DNA of 41,055 nt from Chitinophagales bacterium. GTDB taxonomy: Bacteria; Bacteroidota; Bacteroidia; Chitinophagales; S012-47. The stretch lies in contig WFPF01000035.1 in NCBI GenBank assembly GCA_015487695.1, forward strand, positions 1 to 41,055, given 5' to 3'. Position numbers and translations under genes: made by a program. The notes below the pieces were generated by a model that was not told the origin of the DNA, searched no databases, and worked only from the letters and a program-made list of their open reading frames with translations. Shown here piece after piece: positions 1-7,074 of this stretch (positions are counted from its first letter, which is position 1; each line of letters opens with the position of its first letter).

Positions 1-595
1 GCCCGATTTTGATTACCCGCCAGGGCAGGGGATTGCGTGCGGCCTGCCGGAAAAGGCTGTAAGGTTTGCCGCTGCTGCGAATCACCTCAAGGGCACGAAT
101 GATGCGAACCGGATTCTTGCGGTCAACTATGTCGTAATATTCCGGATCACTGCTTTTTAATTCACGGAGCAGCTTCTCAGGTCCGTTTTCTTTCCATTCC
201 CTGTTCAGGCTGTCCCGGATAGCCGGATCGCTGGCCGGCAGCTCGGGAAGCCCTTGGATGAGGGCCTGCAGATAGAGCCCCGATCCGCCAACGGCTATGA
301 GCAGATCATATTTTCCAAACAATTCTTTCAGCAGCTGGCGCGCATCCGCAGCAAAGCGTCCGGCACTGTAGGCCTCATGTATGGAATGACTGGCAATGAA
401 ATGATGGGTGATGCCCCGCATCTCTTCCGGATCGGGGCGGGCCGTTCCGATGCGCATTTCCCGGTAAAATTGCCTCGAATCAAAGGAAATGATCTCCGTG
501 CTGAACCGGGTGGCCAGCTCTGCTGCCAATGAAGTTTTTCCGGATGCTGTGGGACCGGTAATGGCAAGCAATACCTTGTCTTTGCCCGGTTTCAT
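1..595 (-). CDS. miaA: tRNA dimethylallyltransferase MiaA, 3' end cut by window edge
   Basis: MiaA transfers a dimethylallyl group to N6 of A37 in tRNAs that read codons starting with U. The ORF track misses it because the stop lies outside the window; I translated it by hand from the ATG at 593-595. It starts MKPGKDKVLLAI and gives about 198 of the usual ~300 residues. Visible motifs are the P-loop GPTASGKT (residues 14-21), DSRQFY (39-44, matching the family's DSxQxY substrate-binding motif) and GGSGLYLQAL near residue 105. The ATG directly abuts the TAA of the upstream gene (596-598), so the two are almost certainly co-transcribed and may be translationally coupled. The family assignment is secure from the motifs; the C-terminus cannot be judged. 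Confidence 0.95.
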   Translation of the reverse strand, partial: MKPGKDKVLLAITGPTASGKTSLAAELATRFSTEIISFDSRQFYREMRIGTARPDPEEMRGITHHFIASHSIHEAYSAGRFAADARQLLKELFGKYDLLIAVGGSGLYLQALIQGLPELPASDPAIRDSLNREWKENGPEKLLRELKSSDPEYYDIVDRKNPVRIIRALEVIRSSGKPYSLFRQAARNPLPWRVIKIG

Positions 596-1117
596 TTAGC
601 TGATGTCTTCCGAAATATCCAAATCTTTCAGTGCTTCATCCAGATTGTCATCATCAATGAAAGCGCTGATGTCTTCTTCTTCGTCTTCGGTCAGTATCAG
701 CTCATGTTTATATTCATTGAGCGAATGTCCCTGTGCCTTATTCCAATCAGGGTATTCTTTGGCATTGACTTTTTTCCTGTCCACGACCTTCACCGGAACG
801 ATATGAAAGGACCAGGGGCGGAAGGTCGATACTTCATAGAGCAGGTTTTGATACTTGCCGCTATAAAAATCATCGAGGGTAACATCCTCCATCAGCCGGT
901 GTTCTTTGTCGTTGGGAAGGCGGGCCAGAACAAACTTTTCTTTTTTACGCCATTTGTCGGTAGCGGCATGCATACGGGCTTTGCTGGCCTTGTGCATGTG
1001 GAATGCCTGCACGATCGTATGATGTAAATTTTTAAGGTTATGAGTACCCAGGAGCTTTAGTGTCCTCCGAATGGGAAGATTGTCAGCCAGATACACATTG
1101 AGTACATAAACTTTCAT
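596..1117 (-). CDS. plasmid pRiA4b ORF-3-like / IS1096-passenger-like family protein
   Basis: This 173-residue soluble protein resembles the pRiA4b ORF-3-like family, whose biochemical role is unknown. Supporting features are the opening beta strand (MKVYVLNVYL), the segment LKNLHHTIVQAFHMH, and a later TLDDFY....LLYE block followed by an aromatic stretch. The last ~45 residues are very acidic (EDEEEDISAFIDDDN), suggesting a flexible, nucleic-acid-mimicking or protein-binding tail. It sits between cca and miaA on the same strand, and its stop codon touches the miaA start, so a link to tRNA metabolism is possible but is inference. Despite the family name there is no transposase or IS end nearby, so I do not regard it as part of a mobile element. 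Confidence 0.65.
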   Translation of the reverse strand: MKVYVLNVYLADNLPIRRTLKLLGTHNLKNLHHTIVQAFHMHKASKARMHAATDKWRKKEKFVLARLPNDKEHRLMEDVTLDDFYSGKYQNLLYEVSTFRPWSFHIVPVKVVDRKKVNAKEYPDWNKAQGHSLNEYKHELILTEDEEEDISAFIDDDNLDEALKDLDISEDIS

Positions 1118-1191
1118 ACGCTCGTTTTAGTCCGAAAAGAGAATGCCCCGGCCGGAAAACCGGAGTATTTGCGAAATATACTAAGGTAAAT

Positions 1192-2640
1192 TTATTTTCG
1201 TAGGTCTTTTTTCACTTCAAGGCCCAATTCCCTGCCTTTTTTTAGCAAATAGGCATATGCCTCATCGAAATCGTTGGGAATTTTACCATCGAGAATGGCT
1301 TCTTTGAGCTCCTCCTTGATTTCTCCCACGATCCGCGAAGGTTTGAGTCCGAAGGTCTCCATTATCATGTCACCGCTCACCGGAGGCTGCCAGTTGCGCA
1401 GGTGATCTTTTTCTTCCACTTCTTTCAGCTTCCTCCTGACCAGTTCGAAGTTTTTCATGTATTTCTTCACGCGCGAGATATTGGCCGATGTGATATCGGC
1501 CTCACAAAGGGTCATGAGTTCGTCAATATCGTCACCGGCCTCGAAGAGCAGTCTGCGCACCGCTGAATCGGTCACATTTTCCCGGGCCAGGCTGATGGGC
1601 CTGAGATGGAGGAGAACCATCTTCTGCACAAATCTCATTTTCTCGTTAAGTGGCAACTTCAGCCTGCGGAAGATTTGAGGAACCATCTGGGCTCCCAGTG
1701 CATCGTGGCCATGAAAGGTCCAGCCCTCTTTGTCGTTAAATCGCTTGGTGGCCGGCTTGGCTATGTCGTGAAGAATGGCCGCCCAGCGGAGCCAGAGGTT
1801 TCCGCTGCTTGCTGCGGTGTTGTCCAGCACCTTGAGGGTATGAAAAAAGTTGTCTTTATGCCCTTTCCCGCGGATGACATCCACGCCAAAGAGCTGGGCC
1901 ATTTCGGGGAAGATGAGTTCGAGAAGGCCGGTCTCCAGCAGCAGTTTGTAGCCAATGGAGGGCTGCTCGGTCATGATTATTTTATTCAGCTCATCGCTGA
2001 TGCGCTCGCGCGATACAATTTCCATCCGGTGGCGGTTTCTGACAATGGCCGAGAGGGTCACCGGGTCAATGTTGAAATGAAGCTGGGCGGCAAAACGGAT
2101 GGCGCGCAGCATGCGCAGCGGATCGTCAGAGAAGGTAAGATCGGGATCAAGCGGAGTTTTGATTCTTTTGGCCCTGAGATCACGAAGCCCGTTGAAGGGG
2201 TCTATCAGTTCACCGTAGTTTCCGGGGTTGAGGCTGATGGCCAGCGCATTGATGGTAAAATCCCTTCGAAGCTGGTCGTCCCTGAGGCTGCCGTCCTCCA
2301 CAATAGGCTTGCGGCTGTCGCGCTGATACGACTCTTTGCGTGCACCCACAAACTCCACTTCAATGCCGTTTACCCGGAACATGGCTGTTCCAAAGTTCTT
2401 AAATACACTGACTTTCGGCCGGGGGCTGAACTTACTTGCTGCGGCTTCGGCCAGTTTGATTCCACTGCCCACGCAAACCACGTCAATGTCTTTATTTTCC
2501 GTATTTCTGGCTTCTCCGGCCTGCTTCAGCAGCATATCACGCACATAGCCGCCTACCAGATACGTGTCTACACCCAGCTCCTGCGCAGCTTCTGCTATTT
2601 TGGCAATTACTGCATCTTCGTTGTCTTTTCTTTTTGTCAT
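1192..2640 (-). CDS. cca: CCA tRNA nucleotidyltransferase / poly(A) polymerase family with HD domain
   Basis: This enzyme adds or repairs the 3'-CCA of tRNAs; the single tRNA in this window has no encoded CCA. The 482-residue protein has the class II nucleotidyltransferase head: GG at 30-31 followed by xVRDML, then DxD at 51-53 (KDIDVVC), which binds the catalytic metals. The middle carries the RNA-binding part (SDDPLRMLRAIRFAAQL), and an HD phosphohydrolase motif (LHDIAKP) lies around residue 295. Length and domain order fit the HD-containing Cca type. The ATG at 2640 follows the upstream hypothetical gene by 21 bp. A CC-adding or A-adding-only enzyme is possible, since related enzymes split these activities in some phyla. 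Confidence 0.93.
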   Translation of the reverse strand: MTKRKDNEDAVIAKIAEAAQELGVDTYLVGGYVRDMLLKQAGEARNTENKDIDVVCVGSGIKLAEAAASKFSPRPKVSVFKNFGTAMFRVNGIEVEFVGARKESYQRDSRKPIVEDGSLRDDQLRRDFTINALAISLNPGNYGELIDPFNGLRDLRAKRIKTPLDPDLTFSDDPLRMLRAIRFAAQLHFNIDPVTLSAIVRNRHRMEIVSRERISDELNKIIMTEQPSIGYKLLLETGLLELIFPEMAQLFGVDVIRGKGHKDNFFHTLKVLDNTAASSGNLWLRWAAILHDIAKPATKRFNDKEGWTFHGHDALGAQMVPQIFRRLKLPLNEKMRFVQKMVLLHLRPISLARENVTDSAVRRLLFEAGDDIDELMTLCEADITSANISRVKKYMKNFELVRRKLKEVEEKDHLRNWQPPVSGDMIMETFGLKPSRIVGEIKEELKEAILDGKIPNDFDEAYAYLLKKGRELGLEVKKDLRK

Positions 2641-2661
2641 TACAGGAATTCGCTGTACTTC

Positions 2662-3021
2662 TTACTCAATGAAAAGTACGTCATCACCGGGATATTCAAT
2701 TTCTACGAGATGATCCTCTTTCACCGAGCAGATGATCTTCTGATGCGTACCGGGATCACTCAGGTCATCGTCTATCTCGCAGGCAATCAACTTGATATAT
2801 TCGAAATTATGAATATAGTTTCTCAGATTGCCTTCTTCAAGAATATAAATCGAAGTGTTCTTTGGGCCCTGATCGATTACAATGTCCTTGTTGTTTAGCA
2901 ACTGCGTGTAAATATGATTGTCAAAGATGACTTTCAAGAGCTGACAGCGAAACGGAAGAATGAGCCGTTGACCGATATAGAAGCCTTTTTTACCTGATTT
3001 GATTGCATTTTTGATCGTCAT
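2662..3021 (-). CDS. hypothetical protein, 119 residues
   Basis: I do not recognise this family. The product is a small soluble protein with alternating hydrophobic strands and a very acidic C-terminal half (EIDDDLSD...VEIEYPGDDVLF), with no signal peptide or membrane span. The reading frame is credible because it begins after a good -7 element (TATTTTTG on the minus strand at 3062-3069), has an AGAAAAG stretch before its ATG, and ends 21 bp before cca on the same strand. It therefore looks like the first gene of the cca-miaA transcription unit. A long opposite-strand ORF overlaps it but is an antisense shadow. Confidence 0.6.
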   Translation of the reverse strand: MTIKNAIKSGKKGFYIGQRLILPFRCQLLKVIFDNHIYTQLLNNKDIVIDQGPKNTSIYILEEGNLRNYIHNFEYIKLIACEIDDDLSDPGTHQKIICSVKEDHLVEIEYPGDDVLFIE

Positions 3022-3061
3022 CTTTTCTATGTTTTAAGCGTGATTTTAATTCGGGATTTTG

Positions 3062-3069
3062 CAAAAATA
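3062..3069 (-). promoter_or_regulatory. -7 promoter element TATTTTTG for the 2662-3021/cca/miaA unit
   Basis: The minus strand reads TATTTTTG, a perfect match to the Bacteroidota consensus TAnnTTTG, 40 nt before the ATG at 3021 in a divergent intergenic region. I see no clear TTTG -33 partner at the usual spacing. Confidence 0.45.
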
Positions 3070-3187
3070 GTAAAAGCCGTATAGCCTGCGTATTCATAAA
3101 AAAACTACAGGCAAAAGCGCACTGTGGAAAATTGAAAATGAAGGTGTTAGGTGCTCCTTTAATTTTACCCATGCTAATTATTGCGCA

Positions 3188-3934
3188 ATGTACGAACACT
3201 TAAAGCAAAAGGATATTACTACGCTTCTGGAGGAGCACTGTGTGTTTGCGCTGATCTTTCACCTCTGGGGGGTCAATATTTTCAATCATCTCGAAAAGTC
3301 GTTCTGCGAGATCTGTTCGGAAAAAGAGCTGGAAGCCGATAAATTGATCGACAATTATACCAGCCTGACACGCTCACACAAGAAGCGAATCCTAAATCTG
3401 GACAAGATCCCGCTCGAAGTAGTCATCGATTATGTGAAAACCCAGCATGGTGTGATACGCTTTCGCAAGCTGCCCTTTCTGGATACCCTGATCCAAAAGC
3501 TGAAGAACAAAAACCGGCACATGGAGAAGGTAAAAGAATTGTTTCCGGCCTTTCGCAAGGGGCTGGAAGCACACATTGCGCATGAAGAGCGCGAAATGCT
3601 GCCGCACATAGTCTTTTTGATGAACAACGCCATGCAGCGCAACGGATTGTTCGAGGTGTATTCGATCCTGGAGAATGAGTCTATGGAAAAATACACCGAG
3701 ATGCACGAACAGGATGAACGCGATGAGCTGTTTTACCTGCTCGAAGCGGCACGGAAGGCCCACGAAACCATGCCGGAGGATGTGCAGTTTAAAATTCTGG
3801 TCAACGAACTGACCAATTTCAATCATCTGCTGCAGGTACTGGCGCGCATCGAAAATCAGATTCTGCTGCCCAAGGCCAAGAAGCTGGAGATGGCCATTTC
3901 CGAACAATTGCAGCAAATCGCCACTTTAAATTAA
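3188..3934 (+). CDS. RIC/YtfE-like hemerythrin-fold protein with degenerate metal site
   Basis: The 248-residue protein aligns by eye over its whole length with RIC (YtfE/ScdA), the di-iron protein that repairs nitrosylated iron-sulfur clusters. Shared landmarks are PLEVVIDYVKTQHGVIRFRKLP, HIAHEEREMLPHI, an MHEQDE stretch and a final RIENQILLPKAKKLE that matches the family's HxHLENxILFPxA. Two differences stand out. The N-terminal DUF542 region has GVNIFNHL where the family has a GIDFCCGG-type di-cysteine. The His four residues before the final Glu ligand is Leu here (LARIE). Other ligand positions (TQH, HIAHE, MHE) remain. It may bind iron differently, bind one metal, or have become structural. 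No gene on the same strand is tightly linked; the tRNA follows. Confidence 0.6.
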   Translation: MYEHLKQKDITTLLEEHCVFALIFHLWGVNIFNHLEKSFCEICSEKELEADKLIDNYTSLTRSHKKRILNLDKIPLEVVIDYVKTQHGVIRFRKLPFLDTLIQKLKNKNRHMEKVKELFPAFRKGLEAHIAHEEREMLPHIVFLMNNAMQRNGLFEVYSILENESMEKYTEMHEQDERDELFYLLEAARKAHETMPEDVQFKILVNELTNFNHLLQVLARIENQILLPKAKKLEMAISEQLQQIATLN

Positions 3935-3987
3935 GGCGATTCAAATTTCCTCTCCTTCGATTTCTGTTTTTTTAGCGGAAATCGCAT

Positions 3988-3995
3988 TATCTTTG
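3988..3995 (+). promoter_or_regulatory. -7 promoter element TATCTTTG of tRNA-Leu
   Basis: TATCTTTG is a perfect TAnnTTTG match 11 nt before the first base of the tRNA. A T-rich TTTCTG at 3961-3966 lies 21 nt upstream, where a -33 element would be expected. Confidence 0.7.
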
Positions 3996-4006
3996 CAGCC
4001 GCAACT

Positions 4007-4090
4007 GCCCGTGTGGCGGAATTGGTAGACGCGCATGTTTCAGGGACATGTGACCGCAAGGTCGTGGGGGTTCGACTCCCTTCACGGGCA
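4007..4090 (+). tRNA. tRNA-Leu (anticodon CAG)
   Basis: The 84-nt sequence folds as a class II tRNA. The acceptor pairs GCCCGTG (4007-4013) with CACGGGC (4083-4089), with discriminator A at 4090. The D-loop has GGTAGA. The anticodon stem CATGT/ACATG encloses TTCAGGG with anticodon CAG at 4041-4043. The long variable arm is GACC-GCAA-GGTC, and the T-loop is TTCGACT. It reads CTG codons. The 3'-CCA is not encoded (CAG follows the discriminator), so it needs Cca, which is encoded in this window. Confidence 0.97.
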
Positions 4091-4093
4091 CAG

Positions 4094-4124
4094 AAAAAGC
4101 TCTTCGGACAGAAGGGCTTTTTTT
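4094..4124 (+). terminator. rho-independent terminator after tRNA-Leu
   Basis: The arms AAAAAGCTCTTC and GAAGGGCTTTTT pair over 12 positions with one G-T pair around the loop GGACA, followed by more T residues. It starts four bases after the tRNA and defines a monocistronic tRNA transcript. Confidence 0.85.
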
Positions 4125-4150
4125 ATACCCATTTTGAAATTCTAATTTCC

Positions 4151-4158
4151 TAACTTTC
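4151..4158 (+). promoter_or_regulatory. -7-like element TAACTTTC just before the DUF2851 start
   Basis: TAACTTTC matches TAnnTTTG at all but the last base and ends only 4 nt before the ATG at 4163. The gene follows the tRNA terminator, so it needs its own promoter. Transcription from here would give a leaderless or nearly leaderless mRNA. Confidence 0.4.
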
Positions 4159-4162
4159 GGGA

Positions 4163-5452
4163 ATGAAAGAGGATTTCCTGCACTACATATGGAAATTCAA
4201 GAAGCTGGATTTCACCAAATTGTACAACACCGGGGGCGAGAAAATTCATATTCTGAAGTCGGGCCGGCACAATCCCGATGCAGGCCCTGATTTTCTGGAA
4301 GCCCGGCTTCGCATAGGCGGCACCGTCTGGGCCGGCCATGTCGAGATTCATTACCGGGCATCGGACTGGAGAAGGCACCGGCACCATCAGGACAAGGCCT
4401 ATAATAATGTCATTCTTCATGTAGTGTACATAGTCGATGAGCCTACCCTGAACGAAAGCGGCAGGGAAATTCCGGTGCTGGAAATCCGGGAGCACGTGAA
4501 AAGAGCCGTCATCAGACAATATGAACGCCTGAAAAAGGCTCCGTCAAAAATTGCCTGTGCCCCGATGATCGGGGATGTAGCCCCGCATGTACTGGAACCC
4601 TGGCTTTCGCGCCTGCTGGTCGAAAGGCTGGAACGAAAAACCGGTATGCTTCATGATTTTATGCAGAGAAGCAGGGGAAGCTGGGCCGATTCTCTGTACA
4701 TCATGCTGGCACGCTACTTCGGAATGAAAGTCAATGCTTTTCCTTTTGAACGTCTTGCCTTTTCGCTCCCGATGAAGATATTGATGAAGCACCGCCACCA
4801 ATTGCCCGAGCTGGAGGCACTGCTCTTCGGACAGGCAGGCTTGCTTGACGGGTCATTTCGCGATGCCTACCCATGCCGGTTGAAGGAGATTTACGAATAT
4901 TTGAAGAGCAAGTACGGATTGACCGCGCTGAATCCGGAAAACTGGCGTTTTATGCGCATGCGGCCGGCCAACTTTCCCAGCCTCCGCATTGCCCAGCTGG
5001 CGGCTCTCATTCACCGGCACGAGCATCTCCAAAGTGCCGTCATCGAAGCGGATAATTACCGTGAATGCGTGTCTATCTTTGAGGTGACGGCCAGCCAATA
5101 TTGGGACGATCATTACCGTTTTGATAAGAGTTCGAAAAGCCGGAAGAAGAAGCTGGGGAAAAGCATGATCGGGCATTTGATTATGAATGTGCAGATACCG
5201 TACTTGTTTTACTACGGAGCAGAGACAGCCCGGCCGGAGTTACAGGAACGGGCCTTGAAGATTCTGGAAGAGCTGCCACCTGAAAAGAATGCGAAAATCA
5301 ACGAGTGGGAAAAGCTCCTGCCCGATTTCTCCATCGACAGCGCTTCGCAGACCCAGGCACTGCTCACCCTCAGGGAAGTGTATTGCGAGCCGCGCAGGTG
5401 CCTGCAATGTGCAATAGGGCATGAAGTGTTGAAAGGGAACGGAAAGCGATAA
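4163..5452 (+). CDS. DUF2851 family protein
   Basis: The 429-residue soluble protein matches DUF2851, a family common in Bacteroidota with no established function. The diagnostic block lies in the first ~90 residues: GRHNPDAGPDFLEARL, then TVWAGHVEIH, SDW, and AYNNVILHVVY. The rest is mostly helical and basic. A CxxC (RRCLQCAIGHEVL) lies near the C-terminus. The N-terminal arrangement GPD...VEIH, with acidic residues on consecutive strands, recalls PD-(D/E)XK nuclease-like folds, but the usual lysine is His; this is inference only. The ATG lies 4 nt after a -7-like element, and no competing upstream start is apparent. A PspC gene follows after 44 bp. Confidence 0.85.
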   Translation: MKEDFLHYIWKFKKLDFTKLYNTGGEKIHILKSGRHNPDAGPDFLEARLRIGGTVWAGHVEIHYRASDWRRHRHHQDKAYNNVILHVVYIVDEPTLNESGREIPVLEIREHVKRAVIRQYERLKKAPSKIACAPMIGDVAPHVLEPWLSRLLVERLERKTGMLHDFMQRSRGSWADSLYIMLARYFGMKVNAFPFERLAFSLPMKILMKHRHQLPELEALLFGQAGLLDGSFRDAYPCRLKEIYEYLKSKYGLTALNPENWRFMRMRPANFPSLRIAQLAALIHRHEHLQSAVIEADNYRECVSIFEVTASQYWDDHYRFDKSSKSRKKKLGKSMIGHLIMNVQIPYLFYYGAETARPELQERALKILEELPPEKNAKINEWEKLLPDFSIDSASQTQALLTLREVYCEPRRCLQCAIGHEVLKGNGKR

Positions 5453-5496
5453 AATAGGAAATCGGGATTTTTATTAAATTCGGGAAAGCATCAACT

Positions 5497-5718
5497 ATGC
5501 AAAGAATCAGATCCATATTTGAACCAATGGTCTTTGGAGTTTGTGAATACCTGGGCGAGAAAATGCACATTCCCTCGTACCGGATTCGCCTCTTTTTCAT
5601 TTATACTTCCTTTCTCACATTCGGGTCTCCCGTGTTTATTTATCTCGGTATGGCGTTCATCCTGAATATACGGGCTTACATGAACCGCTGTAAGCGCAGC
5701 AGCATTTGGGATTTGTAA
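5497..5718 (+). CDS. small PspC-domain membrane protein
   Basis: The 73-residue protein is a stand-alone PspC (phage shock protein C) domain. The motif runs GVCEYLGEKMHIPSYRIRLFF, then one hydrophobic span (IYTSFLTFGSPVFIYLGMAFIL, about residues 33-56) with the family's SP dipeptide in the membrane. In proteobacteria PspC helps sense envelope stress; in Bacteroidota short PspC proteins are widespread but their role is not settled. A near-consensus TAAATTCG lies 14 nt upstream of the ATG, so it may have its own promoter, although DUF2851 ends only 44 bp before it. Confidence 0.85.
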   Translation: MQRIRSIFEPMVFGVCEYLGEKMHIPSYRIRLFFIYTSFLTFGSPVFIYLGMAFILNIRAYMNRCKRSSIWDL

Positions 5719-5776
5719 GAATCAGCCCGATCGCAATAAAATGGATGTGAAGCCGGTATTAACTGCTCATTAGCCT

Positions 5777-5784
5777 TAAATTTG
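5777..5784 (+). promoter_or_regulatory. -7 promoter element TAAATTTG just before the M23 peptidase start
   Basis: A perfect TAnnTTTG whose last base is 5 nt from the ATG at 5790, suggesting a leaderless or near-leaderless transcript. The GTG at 5784 used by the ORF track overlaps this element and is an unlikely start. Confidence 0.5.
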
Positions 5785-5789
5785 TGTCC

Positions 5790-7049
5790 ATGTACAGGAT
5801 TCTCTTTTTTGTATTCGGTCTTCTGCTTTTATCGGCATGCGGGCAGAATTCCGAAAAATCGGAAGAAGCTCCGGCAGAAGAGAAAGAGATCCTTCCCGAT
5901 GCCATAGCCGACAGTATCTTCGGATTTCCCAAAGACTCATTTATTCTGAATGAAGGCACCATCCGCGAGGGTGAGTTCCTGAGCAATATCCTCACCCGCT
6001 ACGGTGTGAGCTACCTGACCATCGACAAGGTCGCGAGGGCTGCCCGCCCGGTTTTCGATGTACGATATTTGCAGGAGGGAAAACCCTACTATGTGCTTCG
6101 CAACAGCGATTCGGTGGCATGCTGTTTTATTTATCAGCCCAATGCCGTAGAGTATGTGGTCTATGATTTTAGCGACCCCGACTCAGTGCTTGTGTATGAA
6201 GAAGAAAAGGAAGTAGAGCGGGTTGAACGCAAAATTGCCGGGGTGATCAACTCGAGCCTCTATGAAACAATGCAGGACATTGGAGTCAATGCCCTGCTGG
6301 CATTGAAGCTGGCCGACATCTACGCGTGGTCCATCGACTTCTACCGGATTCAGAAAGGCGACCGCTTTAAGGTGATTTTCGAAGAAAAATTTGTGGATGG
6401 CAAGTCCGTAGGCATCGGTGACATCAAGGCGGCTGTCTTTTATCACCGCGATGAGCCTTTTTATGCCTTTTATTTTGATGACAGCACCGCGGCAGGTTAT
6501 TATGATGAAAACGGCATCAGTGTACGCAAGGCATTTCTGAAGTCTCCCGTAAAATTCTCCACCCTGACATCCAGATACAGCCTGAGACGTTATCATCCGA
6601 TATTGAAGCGGGTGAAAGCTCACCTCGGGACAGATTATGCGGCACCCTACGGCACGCCTATTCTCTCTACCGGTGACGGGGTCGTCATTGCCGCATCGTA
6701 TACACGGGGCAACGGCAATTACGTAAAAATCAGACACAACAGCACTTATACCACCCAATACCTGCACATGAAGCGATTTGCCAGGGGCATTCGCCCGGGA
6801 AAGGCCGTGAAACAGGGAGATGTGATCGGATATGTGGGAAGTACGGGGCTTGCCACCGGGCCCCATGTATGCTATCGTTTCTGGAAAAACGGGCGCCAGG
6901 TGGATCCGCTTCGCGAAAAATTTCCTCCCTCGAAACCCCTGCCGGAAGAAAAGAAAGCGGCCTTTGAATCACTAAAGGACAAATACATGAAAGCCCTGGA
7001 TGAGATTAAGTGGCCCGATAATTGGAACAATCAGGTGGCAATAAATTAA
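5790..7049 (+). CDS. M23 family metallopeptidase, predicted lipoprotein, with HxC instead of HxH
   Basis: Predicted peptidoglycan endopeptidase of the LytM type on the envelope side of the inner or outer membrane. I start it at ATG 5790 rather than GTG 5784 because the lipoprotein signal MYRILFFVFGLLLLSAC then begins properly, with Cys in a lipobox. The central ~250 residues precede the catalytic domain and resemble the regulatory, OapA-like part of such enzymes. LytM landmarks are H278xxxD282 (HLGTD), H326 in YLHM, and GPHVCYRFW at 357-365. The HxH motif reads H359-V-C361, so the third zinc ligand is apparently Cys. The rest of the domain looks intact, so it may be an active variant. A secreted beta-propeller-like protein follows after 25 bp. 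Confidence 0.88.
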   Translation: MYRILFFVFGLLLLSACGQNSEKSEEAPAEEKEILPDAIADSIFGFPKDSFILNEGTIREGEFLSNILTRYGVSYLTIDKVARAARPVFDVRYLQEGKPYYVLRNSDSVACCFIYQPNAVEYVVYDFSDPDSVLVYEEEKEVERVERKIAGVINSSLYETMQDIGVNALLALKLADIYAWSIDFYRIQKGDRFKVIFEEKFVDGKSVGIGDIKAAVFYHRDEPFYAFYFDDSTAAGYYDENGISVRKAFLKSPVKFSTLTSRYSLRRYHPILKRVKAHLGTDYAAPYGTPILSTGDGVVIAASYTRGNGNYVKIRHNSTYTTQYLHMKRFARGIRPGKAVKQGDVIGYVGSTGLATGPHVCYRFWKNGRQVDPLREKFPPSKPLPEEKKAAFESLKDKYMKALDEIKWPDNWNNQVAIN

Positions 7050-7074
7050 GCGTTTTTGTCATTAAAGTGATTCT

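Noticed and set aside
596-1117. IS1096-type mobile element
   Set aside because: Only a passenger-like family resemblance; no transposase, terminal inverted repeats or target duplication are visible.
1141-1165. CCGG-AAAA-CCGG hairpin between cca and the pRiA4b-like gene as a terminator
   Set aside because: The stem is only four to five pairs and no T-run follows on the minus strand.
1606-2898. 430-residue plus-strand ORF overlapping cca and the next gene
   Set aside because: It is antisense to two credible genes and shows no domain, signal peptide or promoter; its composition is a mirror of the cca coding strand.
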